Below, one piece after another: positions 34,613-42,420 of a stretch of 42,420 bases of DNA (position 1 is its first letter; every line of letters begins with the position of its first letter). The translations under genes and the position numbers were made by a program. Location: the NCBI GenBank assembly GCA_009937445.1, contig JAACFM010000019.1:1-42420 (forward strand), given 5' to 3'. This stretch comes from Gammaproteobacteria bacterium. Lineage in GTDB: Bacteria > Pseudomonadota > Gammaproteobacteria > Steroidobacterales > Woeseiaceae. The notes below the pieces were generated by a model. It was not told where the DNA came from, did not search any database, and worked only from the letters and a program-made list of their open reading frames with translations.

Positions 34613-35611
34613 TTAGAAATCACGCAACTCGAGCGGTGGCTCCTGCATCAGCGCGACCTGTTCACGCAGTGCGAGAACGTGATCGTCCCAGTAGCGTGGG
34701 CTATCAAACCAGGGAAACGCGACTTTAAATGCCGGGTCTTCCCAGCGCCGTGCCAGCCAGGCAGCGTAGTGCATGATGCGGAGGCTGCGCAGCGCTTCGA
34801 TTAAATGCAGTTCGCGCGGATCGAAGCGTCGAAACGACTGGTAGCCTTCGAGAAGCGCTTCAAGTTGCGGCATTTGTTCAAATCGATCTCCCGACAAGAA
34901 CATCCACAGGTCCTGGATCGCAGGTCCGTGACGGCAATCATCCAGGTCAACGATGTGCAGTCGATCCTGGTCGACGAGTACATTGCCGGGATGGAAGTCT
35001 CCGTGCAGTCGGATTTCTTGAGTATTGCCGGCGCGTTCAAAACAGGCTTCTACACCGTCGAGTACCATTTCAGCGACGCCTTCATAAGCGTCACAGTTAT
35101 CTTCGGGGATGAATTCGTTATCCAGCAAGAAGTCCATCGACTCCACGCCATAGCTTTCGATGTCGACCCGCGGGCGATGCTGGAACGATGAGGTTTCACC
35201 TTCGAGGTGAATTCTGGCGATAAGACGCCCGAGCTGAGCCTGCATATCGTAATTGTCGAGGTCCGGTGCGCGGCCGCCGCGACAGGGGAAGACGGCCAGC
35301 CGATAGGGGCCCGAGTGCTTTAGTGTTGCACCATCAATTTCGAACGGCGGCACAACAGGAATATCCTGATCGGCCAGAGCGATCGAAAAGTCATGTTCTT
35401 CCTGGATGGATTCATCGGACCAGCGTCCGGGCCGATAGAACTTGGCGACAACCGGTCGTTCGTCCTCTATACCAATTTGATAGACGCGATTCTCATAACT
35501 GTTCAGTGCCAGAAATCGGCCGTCACAATCGAAGCCAAGGTCTGCCAGTGTCGAGACAATGTCCTCGGGCTGCAGGTCGGCAAACGCCAGTGTTGCGGCA
35601 TCGCCGGTCAC
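34613..35611 (-). CDS. srkA: Stress response Ser/Thr kinase SrkA (YihE/RdoA)
   Basis: This 332-residue kinase belongs to the RdoA/YihE family. Visible motifs are the ATP-binding YENRVYQIGIEDERPVVAKFYRP (about 39-61), the catalytic loop HGDFHPGNVLV (203-213) and the metal-binding HIVDLDDC (219-226). The DLWMFLSGD segment is typical of the family. E. coli SrkA acts in envelope and oxidative stress. The GTG start overlaps the typA stop as GTGA, so it is coupled to typA. The length is normal. Confidence 0.93.
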   Translation of the reverse strand: MTGDAATLAFADLQPEDIVSTLADLGFDCDGRFLALNSYENRVYQIGIEDERPVVAKFYRPGRWSDESIQEEHDFSIALADQDIPVVPPFEIDGATLKHSGPYRLAVFPCRGGRAPDLDNYDMQAQLGRLIARIHLEGETSSFQHRPRVDIESYGVESMDFLLDNEFIPEDNCDAYEGVAEMVLDGVEACFERAGNTQEIRLHGDFHPGNVLVDQDRLHIVDLDDCRHGPAIQDLWMFLSGDRFEQMPQLEALLEGYQSFRRFDPRELHLIEALRSLRIMHYAAWLARRWEDPAFKVAFPWFDSPRYWDDHVLALREQVALMQEPPLELRDF

Positions 35612-37434
35612 GATGCTTTTTGTCTGGACTCTCGTTTGCGATCAACTTCGGTAAGCAACTTCTTACGTATGCGCAGATTGACCGGTGTCACTTCCAGCAG
35701 TTCGTCGTCATCAAGGAATTCCAGTGACTGTTCGAGCGAGTATCGAAGTGGCGGAGTCAGGATTAGATTCTCATCGGTCCCAGCTGCGCGAATATTGTTC
35801 AGTTGTTTGGCTTTCGTTGGATTCACGACCAGGTCGTTCTGACGTTTGTGAATACCGACGACCATACCTTCGTATACCGGCGCGCCGTGTCCCAGAAACA
35901 GTTTCCCACGTTCCTGAAGATTGAACAGGGCGTAGGCCAGTGCTTTGCCATTCACCATCGACACCAGCGTGCCGTTATTTCTTTGCGCGATGTTACCGGC
36001 TACGCGCGGCGCGTACTCGTCCAGTACGTGATAAATCAGTCCGGTGCCGGATGTGGCGGTCAAGTATTCGGTACGAAATCCGATCAGACCTCGCGTCGGG
36101 ATTTTGTAGTCGAGACGCATGCGGCCTTTGCCGTCCGGCAGCATGTTCTGCAACTCGCCTTTGCGATCGGCCAGTCGCGTCATTACTGCGCCTTGGTATG
36201 CCTCATCGAAATCAACGGTTAGTTGCTCCCAGGGTTCGTGCTGAACGCCGTCGACATCGTGCATGATGACTTCCGGTCGAGAAACCGCGAGTTCGAAGCC
36301 CTCACGACGCATTGTCTCGACCAACACTGAAAGATGCAGCTCACCGCGACCTGAAACGCGGAACTTGTCCGGATCATTGGTGTTATCGACTCTAAGCGCA
36401 ACGTTGTGCTTGAGCTCCTGCTCCAGGCGTTCACGAATCTGACGGCTCGTTAGATATTTACCGTCCTGTCCTGCGAACGGGGACTTGTTGACCTGAAACG
36501 TCATGTTAACCGTTGGCTCATCGACGCTTAAGGCGGGCAGCGCTTCTTCATGGTCGCGATCACACAACGTATCCGAGATGCCCAGCTTGTCGATGCCGCT
36601 GAATACGACGATGTCGCCTGCGCTCGCTGACTGGATTTTTGTCCGCTTCAGTCCGTCAAACCCAAACAGCTCGAGAACTCGTGCGCGTTTTGACGTGGAG
36701 TCGGGGGAAACAACGCTTACAGGTCCGTTCGCGCTAATCGTGCCGCGACTGATGCGGCCGATGCCAAGCAAACCGGTATAGGTGTCATAGTCGAGACTCG
36801 AAACCTGCAATTGTAATGGGCCATCCGGATCAACATCAGGATGCGGAACGTGTTTGACGATTGTCTCGAATAGCGGATTCAGGTCGCCGTCGCGAACATT
36901 TGAGTCTTCGCTCGCGTAGCCTTCCAGCGCCGACGCATAAATAATCGGGAAGTCGAGCTGTTCGTCCGTCGCGCCGAGGCGATCAAACAGATCGAACGTT
37001 TGATTGATGACCCAGTCGGGTCGGGCACCATCTCGATCAATCTTGTTGATGACGACGACCGGCACCAGTCCCTGTGCGAACGCTTTTTCTGTAACGAAGC
37101 GCGTCTGTGGCATCGGGCCTTCAACGGCATCAACCAAAAGCAAAACACTGTCGACCATCGACAGAACGCGTTCAACTTCGCCTCCGAAGTCGGCGTGACC
37201 CGGGGTGTCGACGATGTTGATTCTGTAGTCTTTCCATTCGACCGCGGTATTCTTGGCCAGAATAGTGATTCCACGTTCACGCTCCTGATCGCTCGAGTCC
37301 ATGACTCGATCGGGCACAGCAGCACGGGGACCAAGGGTCCCGGACTGTTGCAGCATCTGGTCGACGAGCGTGGTTTTGCCGTGATCGACATGCGCGATGA
37401 TCGCGATATTTCGTAGTTTGGATAGTTGTGACAT
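35608..37434 (-). CDS. typA: Translational GTPase TypA/BipA
   Basis: This 608-residue ribosome-associated GTPase acts in 50S assembly under cold and stress. The G domain starts [21 protein letters not shown]3 [15 protein letters not shown] and G4 [13 protein letters not shown] follow, then beta-barrel and EF-G-like domains. The C-terminus has the TypA-specific [18 protein letters not shown] and [37 protein letters not shown]. The length equals the family norm. Two TATAAT sequences precede it, and srkA is coupled behind it. Confidence 0.97.
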   Translation of the reverse strand: MSQLSKLRNIAIIAHVDHGKTTLVDQMLQQSGTLGPRAAVPDRVMDSSDQERERGITILAKNTAVEWKDYRINIVDTPGHADFGGEVERVLSMVDSVLLLVDAVEGPMPQTRFVTEKAFAQGLVPVVVINKIDRDGARPDWVINQTFDLFDRLGATDEQLDFPIIYASALEGYASEDSNVRDGDLNPLFETIVKHVPHPDVDPDGPLQLQVSSLDYDTYTGLLGIGRISRGTISANGPVSVVSPDSTSKRARVLELFGFDGLKRTKIQSASAGDIVVFSGIDKLGISDTLCDRDHEEALPALSVDEPTVNMTFQVNKSPFAGQDGKYLTSRQIRERLEQELKHNVALRVDNTNDPDKFRVSGRGELHLSVLVETMRREGFELAVSRPEVIMHDVDGVQHEPWEQLTVDFDEAYQGAVMTRLADRKGELQNMLPDGKGRMRLDYKIPTRGLIGFRTEYLTATSGTGLIYHVLDEYAPRVAGNIAQRNNGTLVSMVNGKALAYALFNLQERGKLFLGHGAPVYEGMVVGIHKRQNDLVVNPTKAKQLNNIRAAGTDENLILTPPLRYSLEQSLEFLDDDELLEVTPVNLRIRKKLLTEVDRKRESRQKAS

Positions 37435-37463
37435 TACGGTGGGGCCCTGTTTGCAGGCGGCGG

Positions 37464-37469
37464 ATTATA
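37464..37469 (-). promoter_or_regulatory. Candidate typA -10 element (proximal)
   Basis: A perfect TATAAT on the minus strand lies about 30 bases before the typA ATG. No good -35 is at 16-18 bases, so strength is uncertain. Confidence 0.3.
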
Positions 37470-37593
37470 GTGACCCCAATCGAGAATAGATATGGCGCAC
37501 TGCGATCCATAAAAAAACGACCAGCCGTATGGCTTGCAGCCGCTCTCTTGGGGCCAAATCGGGTTCCATGCCGTGTAATTGGCGCGACTTTTG

Positions 37594-37599
37594 ATTATA
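37594..37599 (-). promoter_or_regulatory. Candidate typA -10 element (distal)
   Basis: A second perfect TATAAT on the minus strand lies about 160 bases before the typA ATG. The matching -35 position reads CCAACA, a poor match. Confidence 0.3.
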
Positions 37600-37646
37600 C
37601 CGCCCATATTTTGGCGTGTTGGACTGGCAATTACAGCCTCGGATTA

Positions 37647-38888
37647 TCAGTCTCGTAATTCGAACACCAACCCGGCGTTGGCTCGCAGGCGTTCAATCAA
37701 CGGTCGAGCCATGACTGCGGCCGGTGTCCACACACCGCCACCGGTTTCGAGGTCGTCTTTCGCCAGACAGACTGCGCATTCGCTGAGCATCTTGCTGGTA
37801 GAGCCGTAGCCCGGATCCTGATCACCGGTGATGCGGCCGAACAACAGGGTTCCATCGGGCAAGACGCCGATCTGCAACAGGTTGTAGAAACCCTTTTGCT
37901 GCATTTCACGGCTCGGTCCTTCGCCAGGTTTCGCCAACACGAATCGCTGTAACAATTTTCGAGTGGGCGAAAAGGAAGCAAATAAGACCAGCGCCCCAAG
38001 GCCCAGGAGCACGGTGGTTCCCTTCAGCCAACCGGTAAATCCGCTCCCGGTCATGAGCGATTCGTCGTATCGAAAGTCTCGTCCGTAGGGGTATCCGGCC
38101 AGGGCGTGACTGCGCCTGACAATTTTGGTGTTGACGCCGGCCATTACGAATGGAGCCGTCCAGGCCTTTGCATCATCCCGGTAAACGACGCTCTTCTGGT
38201 CTCGTCGATCAGGACCTTCGCGTTCACCTTCCGGATTCAAGCTGTAAGGATGGACCAGGATCCTGGCGATATTGCGGTCTGCGCGACTTTCCTTGATCAG
38301 GTTCAGCATGCTGGCAAGCGTGCCACCGCTGGCGGTTCCTTTGGCCGCTTTCACCAGCATGCTGATAGATGTGCAATACGATCCAAATTTGGCATGGGCC
38401 GCGTCTTGCAGGAACCAGACACCGATATCCATCGGTACCGAATCGAATCCACAGCAAGTGACGATTTTCGCGCCCGTTTCCCTGGCGCGGTCGTGATGCG
38501 TGTCGATCATTTTGCGAATCCACTGAACTTCGCCGGCCAGGTCGCAGTAGTGGGTACCCGCGTCAACGCAAGCTGCCACCAGATCCGACCCGTACAAAGC
38601 GTACGGACCGACCGTTGTCAGTACGACACGAGTTCTTGATGCGAGCGACTTTAGCGCCGCTTTGTCAAAGCTATCCGCAACAATCAATTCGATATCGCTT
38701 GCTGCCGGACCGAGGTTTTGTCTTACTTCCTGCAGTTTTTTCTCACTGCGGCCCGCTAACGCCCAGCGCAAGTCTCCGTCGGCACCGTATTGCCGCAACA
38801 GATATTCCGCAACGAGCGTGCCCGTAAATCCGCTTGCTCCTTGCACGATAACGTCAAATTCGCGGCTGCCTTGTTGTTCGCTCGTCAC
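37647..38888 (-). CDS. Saccharopine dehydrogenase-like NAD(P)-binding protein
   Basis: This 413-residue protein has a Rossmann start VIVQGASGFTGTLVAEYLL (about 13-31), then ALAGRSEKKL, VVLTTVGPYALYGSDLVAACVDAGTHYCDLAGE and CCGFDSVPMDIG, the pattern of the saccharopine dehydrogenase/SCCPDH group. A hydrophobic segment around 295-310 (TTVLLGLGALVLFASF) may sit in the membrane. Members of this group include mycobacterial trans-acting enoyl reductases in lipid synthesis. The reaction here is unknown. Its start overlaps the GNAT gene by four bases. Confidence 0.85.
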   Translation of the reverse strand: MTSEQQGSREFDVIVQGASGFTGTLVAEYLLRQYGADGDLRWALAGRSEKKLQEVRQNLGPAASDIELIVADSFDKAALKSLASRTRVVLTTVGPYALYGSDLVAACVDAGTHYCDLAGEVQWIRKMIDTHHDRARETGAKIVTCCGFDSVPMDIGVWFLQDAAHAKFGSYCTSISMLVKAAKGTASGGTLASMLNLIKESRADRNIARILVHPYSLNPEGEREGPDRRDQKSVVYRDDAKAWTAPFVMAGVNTKIVRRSHALAGYPYGRDFRYDESLMTGSGFTGWLKGTTVLLGLGALVLFASFSPTRKLLQRFVLAKPGEGPSREMQQKGFYNLLQIGVLPDGTLLFGRITGDQDPGYGSTSKMLSECAVCLAKDDLETGGGVWTPAAVMARPLIERLRANAGLVFELRD

Positions 38889-39370
38889 AATTCTTTCTCC
38901 ATTAGTGCAACTTCTTTCTTACCGCCTTCGGTCTCTTGAGAGCTGACCTGGCGAAATCCCATTCGTTGGTGAAACAGCATTGAGCCTTCGTTGGACGGGC
39001 GGATATTAACCTCACACGTCATTACGGGTGCACCCGATTGCGACGATGCAAAGGTCTCATACAGCGATTCAGCGACCCCTTTTCGTCGCGCCCATCGAGC
39101 TACAACAACCCGATCGACATAGGCGAAATCGTCGTAGTGTTCGCAAAACCAGCGGTAGTTCGGGCTGGCGTAGTCGGTGCCGGGGCGCAGACCTATGAGA
39201 AAACCCGCCAGCTGATCGGCGAGTTTTGCGACTCGCACGCAAGCGGCATTGTCGATGAACCATTGCAATTCCCCGACTCCGATCAAGTTCACGTGGGGAA
39301 CAGACTCCGCGTTAAGCGCGAGCACTGCATCGTAATCATTTTCGTGAATGTTCTGGATTTGCATGGACAC
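38885..39370 (-). CDS. GNAT family acetyltransferase
   Basis: This 161-residue GNAT protein begins MQIQNIHENDYDAVLALNAES. The acetyl-CoA-binding region is FAYVDRVVVARWARRKGVAESLYETFAS (beta-4 and the Q/RxxGxA-like ARRKGVAE loop), and MTCEVNIRPSNEGSMLFHQRMGFRQV forms the C-terminal half. Substrate unknown. GTG 39370 and ATG 39364 are alternative starts. It is coupled to the dehydrogenase-like gene by a four-base overlap. Confidence 0.87.
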   Translation of the reverse strand: MSMQIQNIHENDYDAVLALNAESVPHVNLIGVGELQWFIDNAACVRVAKLADQLAGFLIGLRPGTDYASPNYRWFCEHYDDFAYVDRVVVARWARRKGVAESLYETFASSQSGAPVMTCEVNIRPSNEGSMLFHQRMGFRQVSSQETEGGKKEVALMEKEL

Positions 39371-39589
39371 AGTGTATTGCTATGGTATGGTATCTCCAAG
39401 ACGGCAAGCGGCCCGATAACAAATCACCGCAACTATAAAGACCGTCAGCAATCGCTACTTTACTCGTCTTCGACACGGAAATGATATCCGCAGCCACAGG
39501 TTGCGGAGTCGTTCGTATGTGATCGGCAACACAATTAGTGTCCGGCGCTTACGTAAAATTTCGTGATCGTTATATTGGGAAAAGTAGAC

Positions 39590-41323
39590 ATGTTTAATTT
39601 GGCCAAACGCGTTTCTTGCGTATTCGCAGTAGCAATCTTCTCCGTCTCCGGCGCAAATGCAGCGTCCGGAAATTCCGCGGATCTGCTGAAATACATTCCG
39701 GCTGACACACCGTATGTGATTGCATCCACAGAACCCTTGCCATCAAAGTTGGCCGCCAAGCTCGAACCGACAGTTGACGAGATACTGCAGTCGTATCAGA
39801 GCATCTTGCGCTACGTGATGACTGAGCAACTCGCAAAGTTGTCCTCGGAAGAAGGCGGTGAGGACAAGGCTGCACAGCTTCAGGGAGTAGGGGAGGAGTT
39901 CCTCAGCCTTATGAGCCTGGAAGGCATTCGCGGCGCAGGCATTGAGCGCGATGCAGCCTTTGCGCTGTACGGGAATGGTCTGCTCCCTGTGTTGCGTTTC
40001 GAGCTCTCGAAATCTGAGCTATTCAATGCCGCGGTCGAAAGAATCGAAGAGAAGGCCGGAGAGTCTTTGCTGATCGGCGAAGCAAAAGGTGCAAGCTACA
40101 AATACGCCGATGCGGACAAGATGAAGCTGATCATTGCAACGTTGCATGATCAGGCTGTCATTACAGTCGTACCTTCAAGCTTCGACGAGACCCAGGTTGC
40201 TGCGGCCTTGGGCGTGAAGGCACCTCGAAAAAACCTCAAGAAGAGCAAGGTATTGAGATCTATTGGGAAGGAATACGGTTTTTCTGACTATCTTGTCGGG
40301 TTTGTAGACAACCAACGGATTGCCGGAATTTTCGCAGGCAACGCGACGGACGGCGATAAAGAGTTGTTCGCTGCGATTGGGGAGCAGCCTCCCGAGTTGA
40401 CGGATGTGTGTTCCGCCGAAGTGATGGAAATGGCAAGCGTCGCTCCACGCATCGTATTTGGATACTCGGATATCACAACACAGCAATTAAGTAGCACCAT
40501 GATCGTGGAGCTTCGGGAGGATATCGCGGCAGGCCTTGCGACGATTCCAGCCGCGGTGCCCGGACTTGGTATTGATCATGGCGGATTCATGTCGTTTGGA
40601 TTCGGTTTGAATCCTATGGCACTAAGAGAATTCTATGAGGCGCGTCTGGATGCTATGGAAGCAGATCCTCTCGAGTGTGAAAAGTTTGCGGATCTGCAGG
40701 CAGGCGTTGCCAAAGGTCGTGCAGCACTGAATAAGCCACTGCCGCCGGTCGTCTACAGCTTTCGCGGATTTGTCGCCAACATAGCGGACATTCAGGGTAT
40801 GGATATGACCAGCGGCACACCGCCGGAGTCCATTGACGCGTCTATTCTGGTTGCGGTGGAAAATGCTGAGTCATTGGTCATGCTGGCGGCAATGATGGAC
40901 CCGCAGATTGCCGCGCTGAACCTGGTGTCTGACGGGAAACCGGTCAAACTGGATTTGACGCAACTTGCGGAAATCGCGGATGTGGCCTTTGCCGCACTGT
41001 CGGCCAACGCTCTTTCTGTGTCCCTGGGCGCCGGAGCCGAGTCGAATTCTGCTGATATGCTGGTTGCGGACAGCGCAGATCCTGCTCCATTCATGAGTAT
41101 GAGTATGGATTCCGCCCGCTATTACGCAATGGTCGGAGAGGCAATGTCGAAAGAACAGCCGGCAGATGCAGAAGAGGATGGAGAGCCGATGCCGGATGAG
41201 ATTCGATCGGCGATGCGAGATATCATGGCTTTGTCAGGCAACATGTATGAGCGACTGTCTGTGGATATTCGATTCACGCAACGTGGCATCGAATTGGGTG
41301 GATTGATGAAATTGAGCGACTAA
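39590..41323 (+). CDS. Large exported protein, DUF3352-like
   Basis: This 577-residue product has a signal peptide (MFNLAKRVSCVFAVAIFSVSGANA). The mature start LLKYIPADTPYVIA resembles DUF3352 proteins, which begin with a similar phrase. The remainder alternates strands and helices, with a 'LYGNGLLPVLRFEL' segment and an acidic stretch (EQPADAEEDGEPMPDE) near 545. The true domain assignment needs a profile search. The start chosen is ATG 39590; the upstream region 39371-39589 has no other gene. The stop overlaps the start of the next gene by one base. Confidence 0.75.
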   Translation: MFNLAKRVSCVFAVAIFSVSGANAASGNSADLLKYIPADTPYVIASTEPLPSKLAAKLEPTVDEILQSYQSILRYVMTEQLAKLSSEEGGEDKAAQLQGVGEEFLSLMSLEGIRGAGIERDAAFALYGNGLLPVLRFELSKSELFNAAVERIEEKAGESLLIGEAKGASYKYADADKMKLIIATLHDQAVITVVPSSFDETQVAAALGVKAPRKNLKKSKVLRSIGKEYGFSDYLVGFVDNQRIAGIFAGNATDGDKELFAAIGEQPPELTDVCSAEVMEMASVAPRIVFGYSDITTQQLSSTMIVELREDIAAGLATIPAAVPGLGIDHGGFMSFGFGLNPMALREFYEARLDAMEADPLECEKFADLQAGVAKGRAALNKPLPPVVYSFRGFVANIADIQGMDMTSGTPPESIDASILVAVENAESLVMLAAMMDPQIAALNLVSDGKPVKLDLTQLAEIADVAFAALSANALSVSLGAGAESNSADMLVADSADPAPFMSMSMDSARYYAMVGEAMSKEQPADAEEDGEPMPDEIRSAMRDIMALSGNMYERLSVDIRFTQRGIELGGLMKLSD

Positions 41324-41850
41324 TGATGAAACGAATACTGACATTGATCATGGCGGCAGGACTGGCCGCCGCCTGTTTCGCAGGAGAAACCGATGGCCAT
41401 GCGCGCCTGAAGGTCGATCTGGACACTGTCGTTAGTACCGGCGAAGTAACGCCTGTCGACGGAATAACATCGGCAGGCCAACCGGATGAGGCGGGGTTCA
41501 AGGTTTTTGCTGACAAGGGCTATACGACGGTCATCGACCTCAGGACCCCCGGAGAAGACCGTGGCCTGGATGAGCCAGCCGTGGTCGAGAGCCTGGGCAT
41601 GGAATATGTCCTTCTGCCGATCGCAGGCGACGGCATTAATTTCGACAGCGCTAAGGCGCTGGACCAATTAATCAAGGCCGCCGATGGGCCAGTTCTGGTG
41701 CATTGTGGCAGTGCCAATCGCGTCGGCGCGCTTCTGGCACTTCGCAAGAGCCTTGCAGGCGCGGACGATGAAACAGCGCTTGAGTACGGCAGAGAGGGCG
41801 GTATGACGCGATTGGAAGGGCGTGTTAGGGAAGCGCTCGCCGAGAAATAG
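41323..41850 (+). CDS. DUF442/tyrosine-phosphatase-like exported protein
   Basis: This 175-residue product has a signal peptide (RILTLIMAAGLAAACFA). The phosphatase-like body has GITSAGQPDEAGFKVFADKGYTTVIDLRTPGE and VLVHCGSANRVGALLALRK. This is the DUF442/Blh-like group, in which the phosphate loop is C-x4-R, one residue shorter than the usual C-x5-R. Activity is unproven. Its ATG overlaps the stop of the DUF3352-like gene by one base, so the two are probably cotranscribed. The function may relate to envelope sulfur or phosphate chemistry (speculative). Confidence 0.82.
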   Translation: MMKRILTLIMAAGLAAACFAGETDGHARLKVDLDTVVSTGEVTPVDGITSAGQPDEAGFKVFADKGYTTVIDLRTPGEDRGLDEPAVVESLGMEYVLLPIAGDGINFDSAKALDQLIKAADGPVLVHCGSANRVGALLALRKSLAGADDETALEYGREGGMTRLEGRVREALAEK

Positions 41851-41898
41851 CGCTGGGTGGGAATGGATGAATGGCCTCCGGCCATCCACCGCTTCGCG

Positions 41899-41979
41899 GC
41901 GCACCCCAAGGGCACTTCCTTCGGGGCGCACCCCAAGGGCACTTCCTTCGGGGCGCACCCCAAGGGCACTTCCTTCGGG
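41899..41979. repeat. Three perfect 27-bp tandem repeats with internal dyads
   Basis: Three identical 27-base units start at 41899, 41926 and 41953. Each contains the near-palindrome CCCCAAGGG-cactt-CCTTCGGGG. Further short hairpins flank the array: ATGGCC/GGCCAT at 41871-41885, CCGC/GCGG at 41889-41899 and CGCGC/GCGCG just after. Because 27 is divisible by three and the unit has no stop in several frames, long open frames on both strands here are artefacts. It lies in the 247-base gap between the phosphatase-like gene and tmRNA. Confidence 0.9.
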
Positions 41980-42060
41980 GCGCGCTGTGCGCGTCCAAAA
42001 TGGGCTGCGCCACATGTTGTGAACCCACTACGTGGCTGCGAGTTCCCGGCACTGCCCTCC

Positions 42061-42091
42061 AAACAAAAATGCCGCCCTGAAGGGCGGCATT
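42061..42091 (-). terminator. Rho-independent terminator of tmRNA
   Basis: An 11-bp stem (AATGCCGCCCT / AGGGCGGCATT at 42068-42078 and 42081-42091) is followed on the minus strand by ATTTTTGTTT. It lies seven bases after the tmRNA CCA end. Confidence 0.9.
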
Positions 42092-42097
42092 GTCGTT

Positions 42098-42420
42098 TGG
42101 TGGAGGTGGTGGGAATCGAACCCACGTCCGCAAGCCCTACGCTACGAGCTCTACATGCTTATTCCGTCTTTAATCTCGCTGTGGGCTACCCGACGGGCAG
42201 GGAAAACTCACAGCCAGTTCAGCAAGGTTTTAACGGATTGAGCCCTGAACATGCCCTCACCGCGGTCCTATGTGGATGACTCTCGGGATCCGGACGCATA
42301 GGCACGTACCGGGCGAAAGGCTTCAAACTGGTTTTTAAGCAGCTAAAGCGTAGTTGTCTTCGTTGGCAACTATAAGTTTTACAGTTGGATTTACGAGGTA
42401 CTCTGTCCCTCGGCATGCAC
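42098..42420 (-). ncRNA. ssrA: Transfer-messenger RNA (3' part, 5' end outside the window)
   Basis: The minus strand ends in a tRNA-like T-arm and acceptor: GGTTCGATTCCCACC with CACCTCCACCA, CCA at 42100-42098. The mRNA-like part encodes the tag ANEDNYALAA followed by TAA (42367-42335), close to the gammaproteobacterial ANDENYALAA. Downstream pairing regions of the pseudoknots are present. The 5' end lies beyond 42420. tmRNA with SmpB rescues stalled ribosomes and tags the nascent peptide for ClpXP/ClpAP. The tRNA-like end alone is not a separate tRNA. Confidence 0.95.
42335..42367 (-). other. tmRNA proteolysis tag reading frame (ANEDNYALAA)
   Basis: Eleven codons including the stop, read from the resume codon GCC at 42367 on the minus strand, encode Ala-Asn-Glu-Asp-Asn-Tyr-Ala-Leu-Ala-Ala. 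The LAA end is the ClpX-recognised degron. Confidence 0.93.

Noticed and set aside
41899-41979. CRISPR array
   Set aside because: Units are directly adjacent with no spacers, and no cas gene is in the window.
42098-42175. Separate tRNA gene
   Set aside because: The T-arm and CCA belong to tmRNA; the upstream sequence encodes the tag and pseudoknots, not an anticodon arm.
41520-42279. Long open frames on both strands through the tandem repeat and tmRNA
   Set aside because: They result from a stop-free 27-bp unit in phase; they overlap the phosphatase gene and tmRNA and have no family features.

Overview
The window looks like a chromosomal segment from a gammaproteobacterium. The evidence is the order and type of housekeeping genes: 4.5S RNA-dnaX-ybaB-recR, the divergent rsgA/orn pair, the divergent ppsA/PSRP pair followed by a YqiB-like (DUF1249) gene, typA-srkA, a proteobacterial tail-specific protease, and a tmRNA whose tag reads ANEDNYALAA. 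GC content is moderate, and many genes encode lipoproteins or outer-membrane barrels. A marine lineage near Woeseiaceae/Steroidobacterales is my guess only. I see no phage, integrase, transposase, CRISPR array or complete tRNA.

Layout. 1-1600: the 3' end of a DUF3604 gene, a frameshifted gene remnant, and a class I fructose-bisphosphate aldolase with its terminator. 1600-10000: an envelope block with lipoproteins, a 699-residue exported repeat protein, a two-domain VOC lipoprotein, and two oversized MipA/OmpV-type barrels converging around a SYLF (Ysc84) protein. 10100-17500: the information-processing core: PPK2, 4.5S RNA, dnaX, ybaB, recR, a HIT protein, rsgA, orn, a DUF938 methyltransferase, a GFA-family protein and a YgiM-like SH3 protein. 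17500-25500: ppsA and its regulator, DUF1249, a coiled-coil protein, prc and small envelope proteins.

25500-31740: a run of seven minus-strand genes. In transcription order these are a gluzincin-type lipoprotein, a Ycf46-like AAA+ ATPase, a coiled-coil/FHA protein, two small membrane proteins, a charged small protein and a DUF1232-like protein. I rate this the best candidate for an undescribed system in the window. 31770-34600: an NlpC/P60 peptidase with no visible start codon, two overlapping lipoprotein genes and a class I glutamine amidotransferase. 34600-39400: srkA-typA, a saccharopine-dehydrogenase-like enzyme and a GNAT acetyltransferase. 39600-42420: an exported DUF3352-like protein, a small phosphatase-like protein, a 27-bp tandem repeat, and the 3' part of tmRNA with its terminator.

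The genome is tightly packed. Seven of nine convergent junctions are separated by 14 bases or fewer, or overlap. Translationally coupled 4-base overlaps are common: dnaX/ybaB, barrel/SYLF, typA/srkA, methyltransferase/GFA, GNAT/dehydrogenase and gluzincin/AAA. All functional calls come from reading motifs in the translations; no database search was made.
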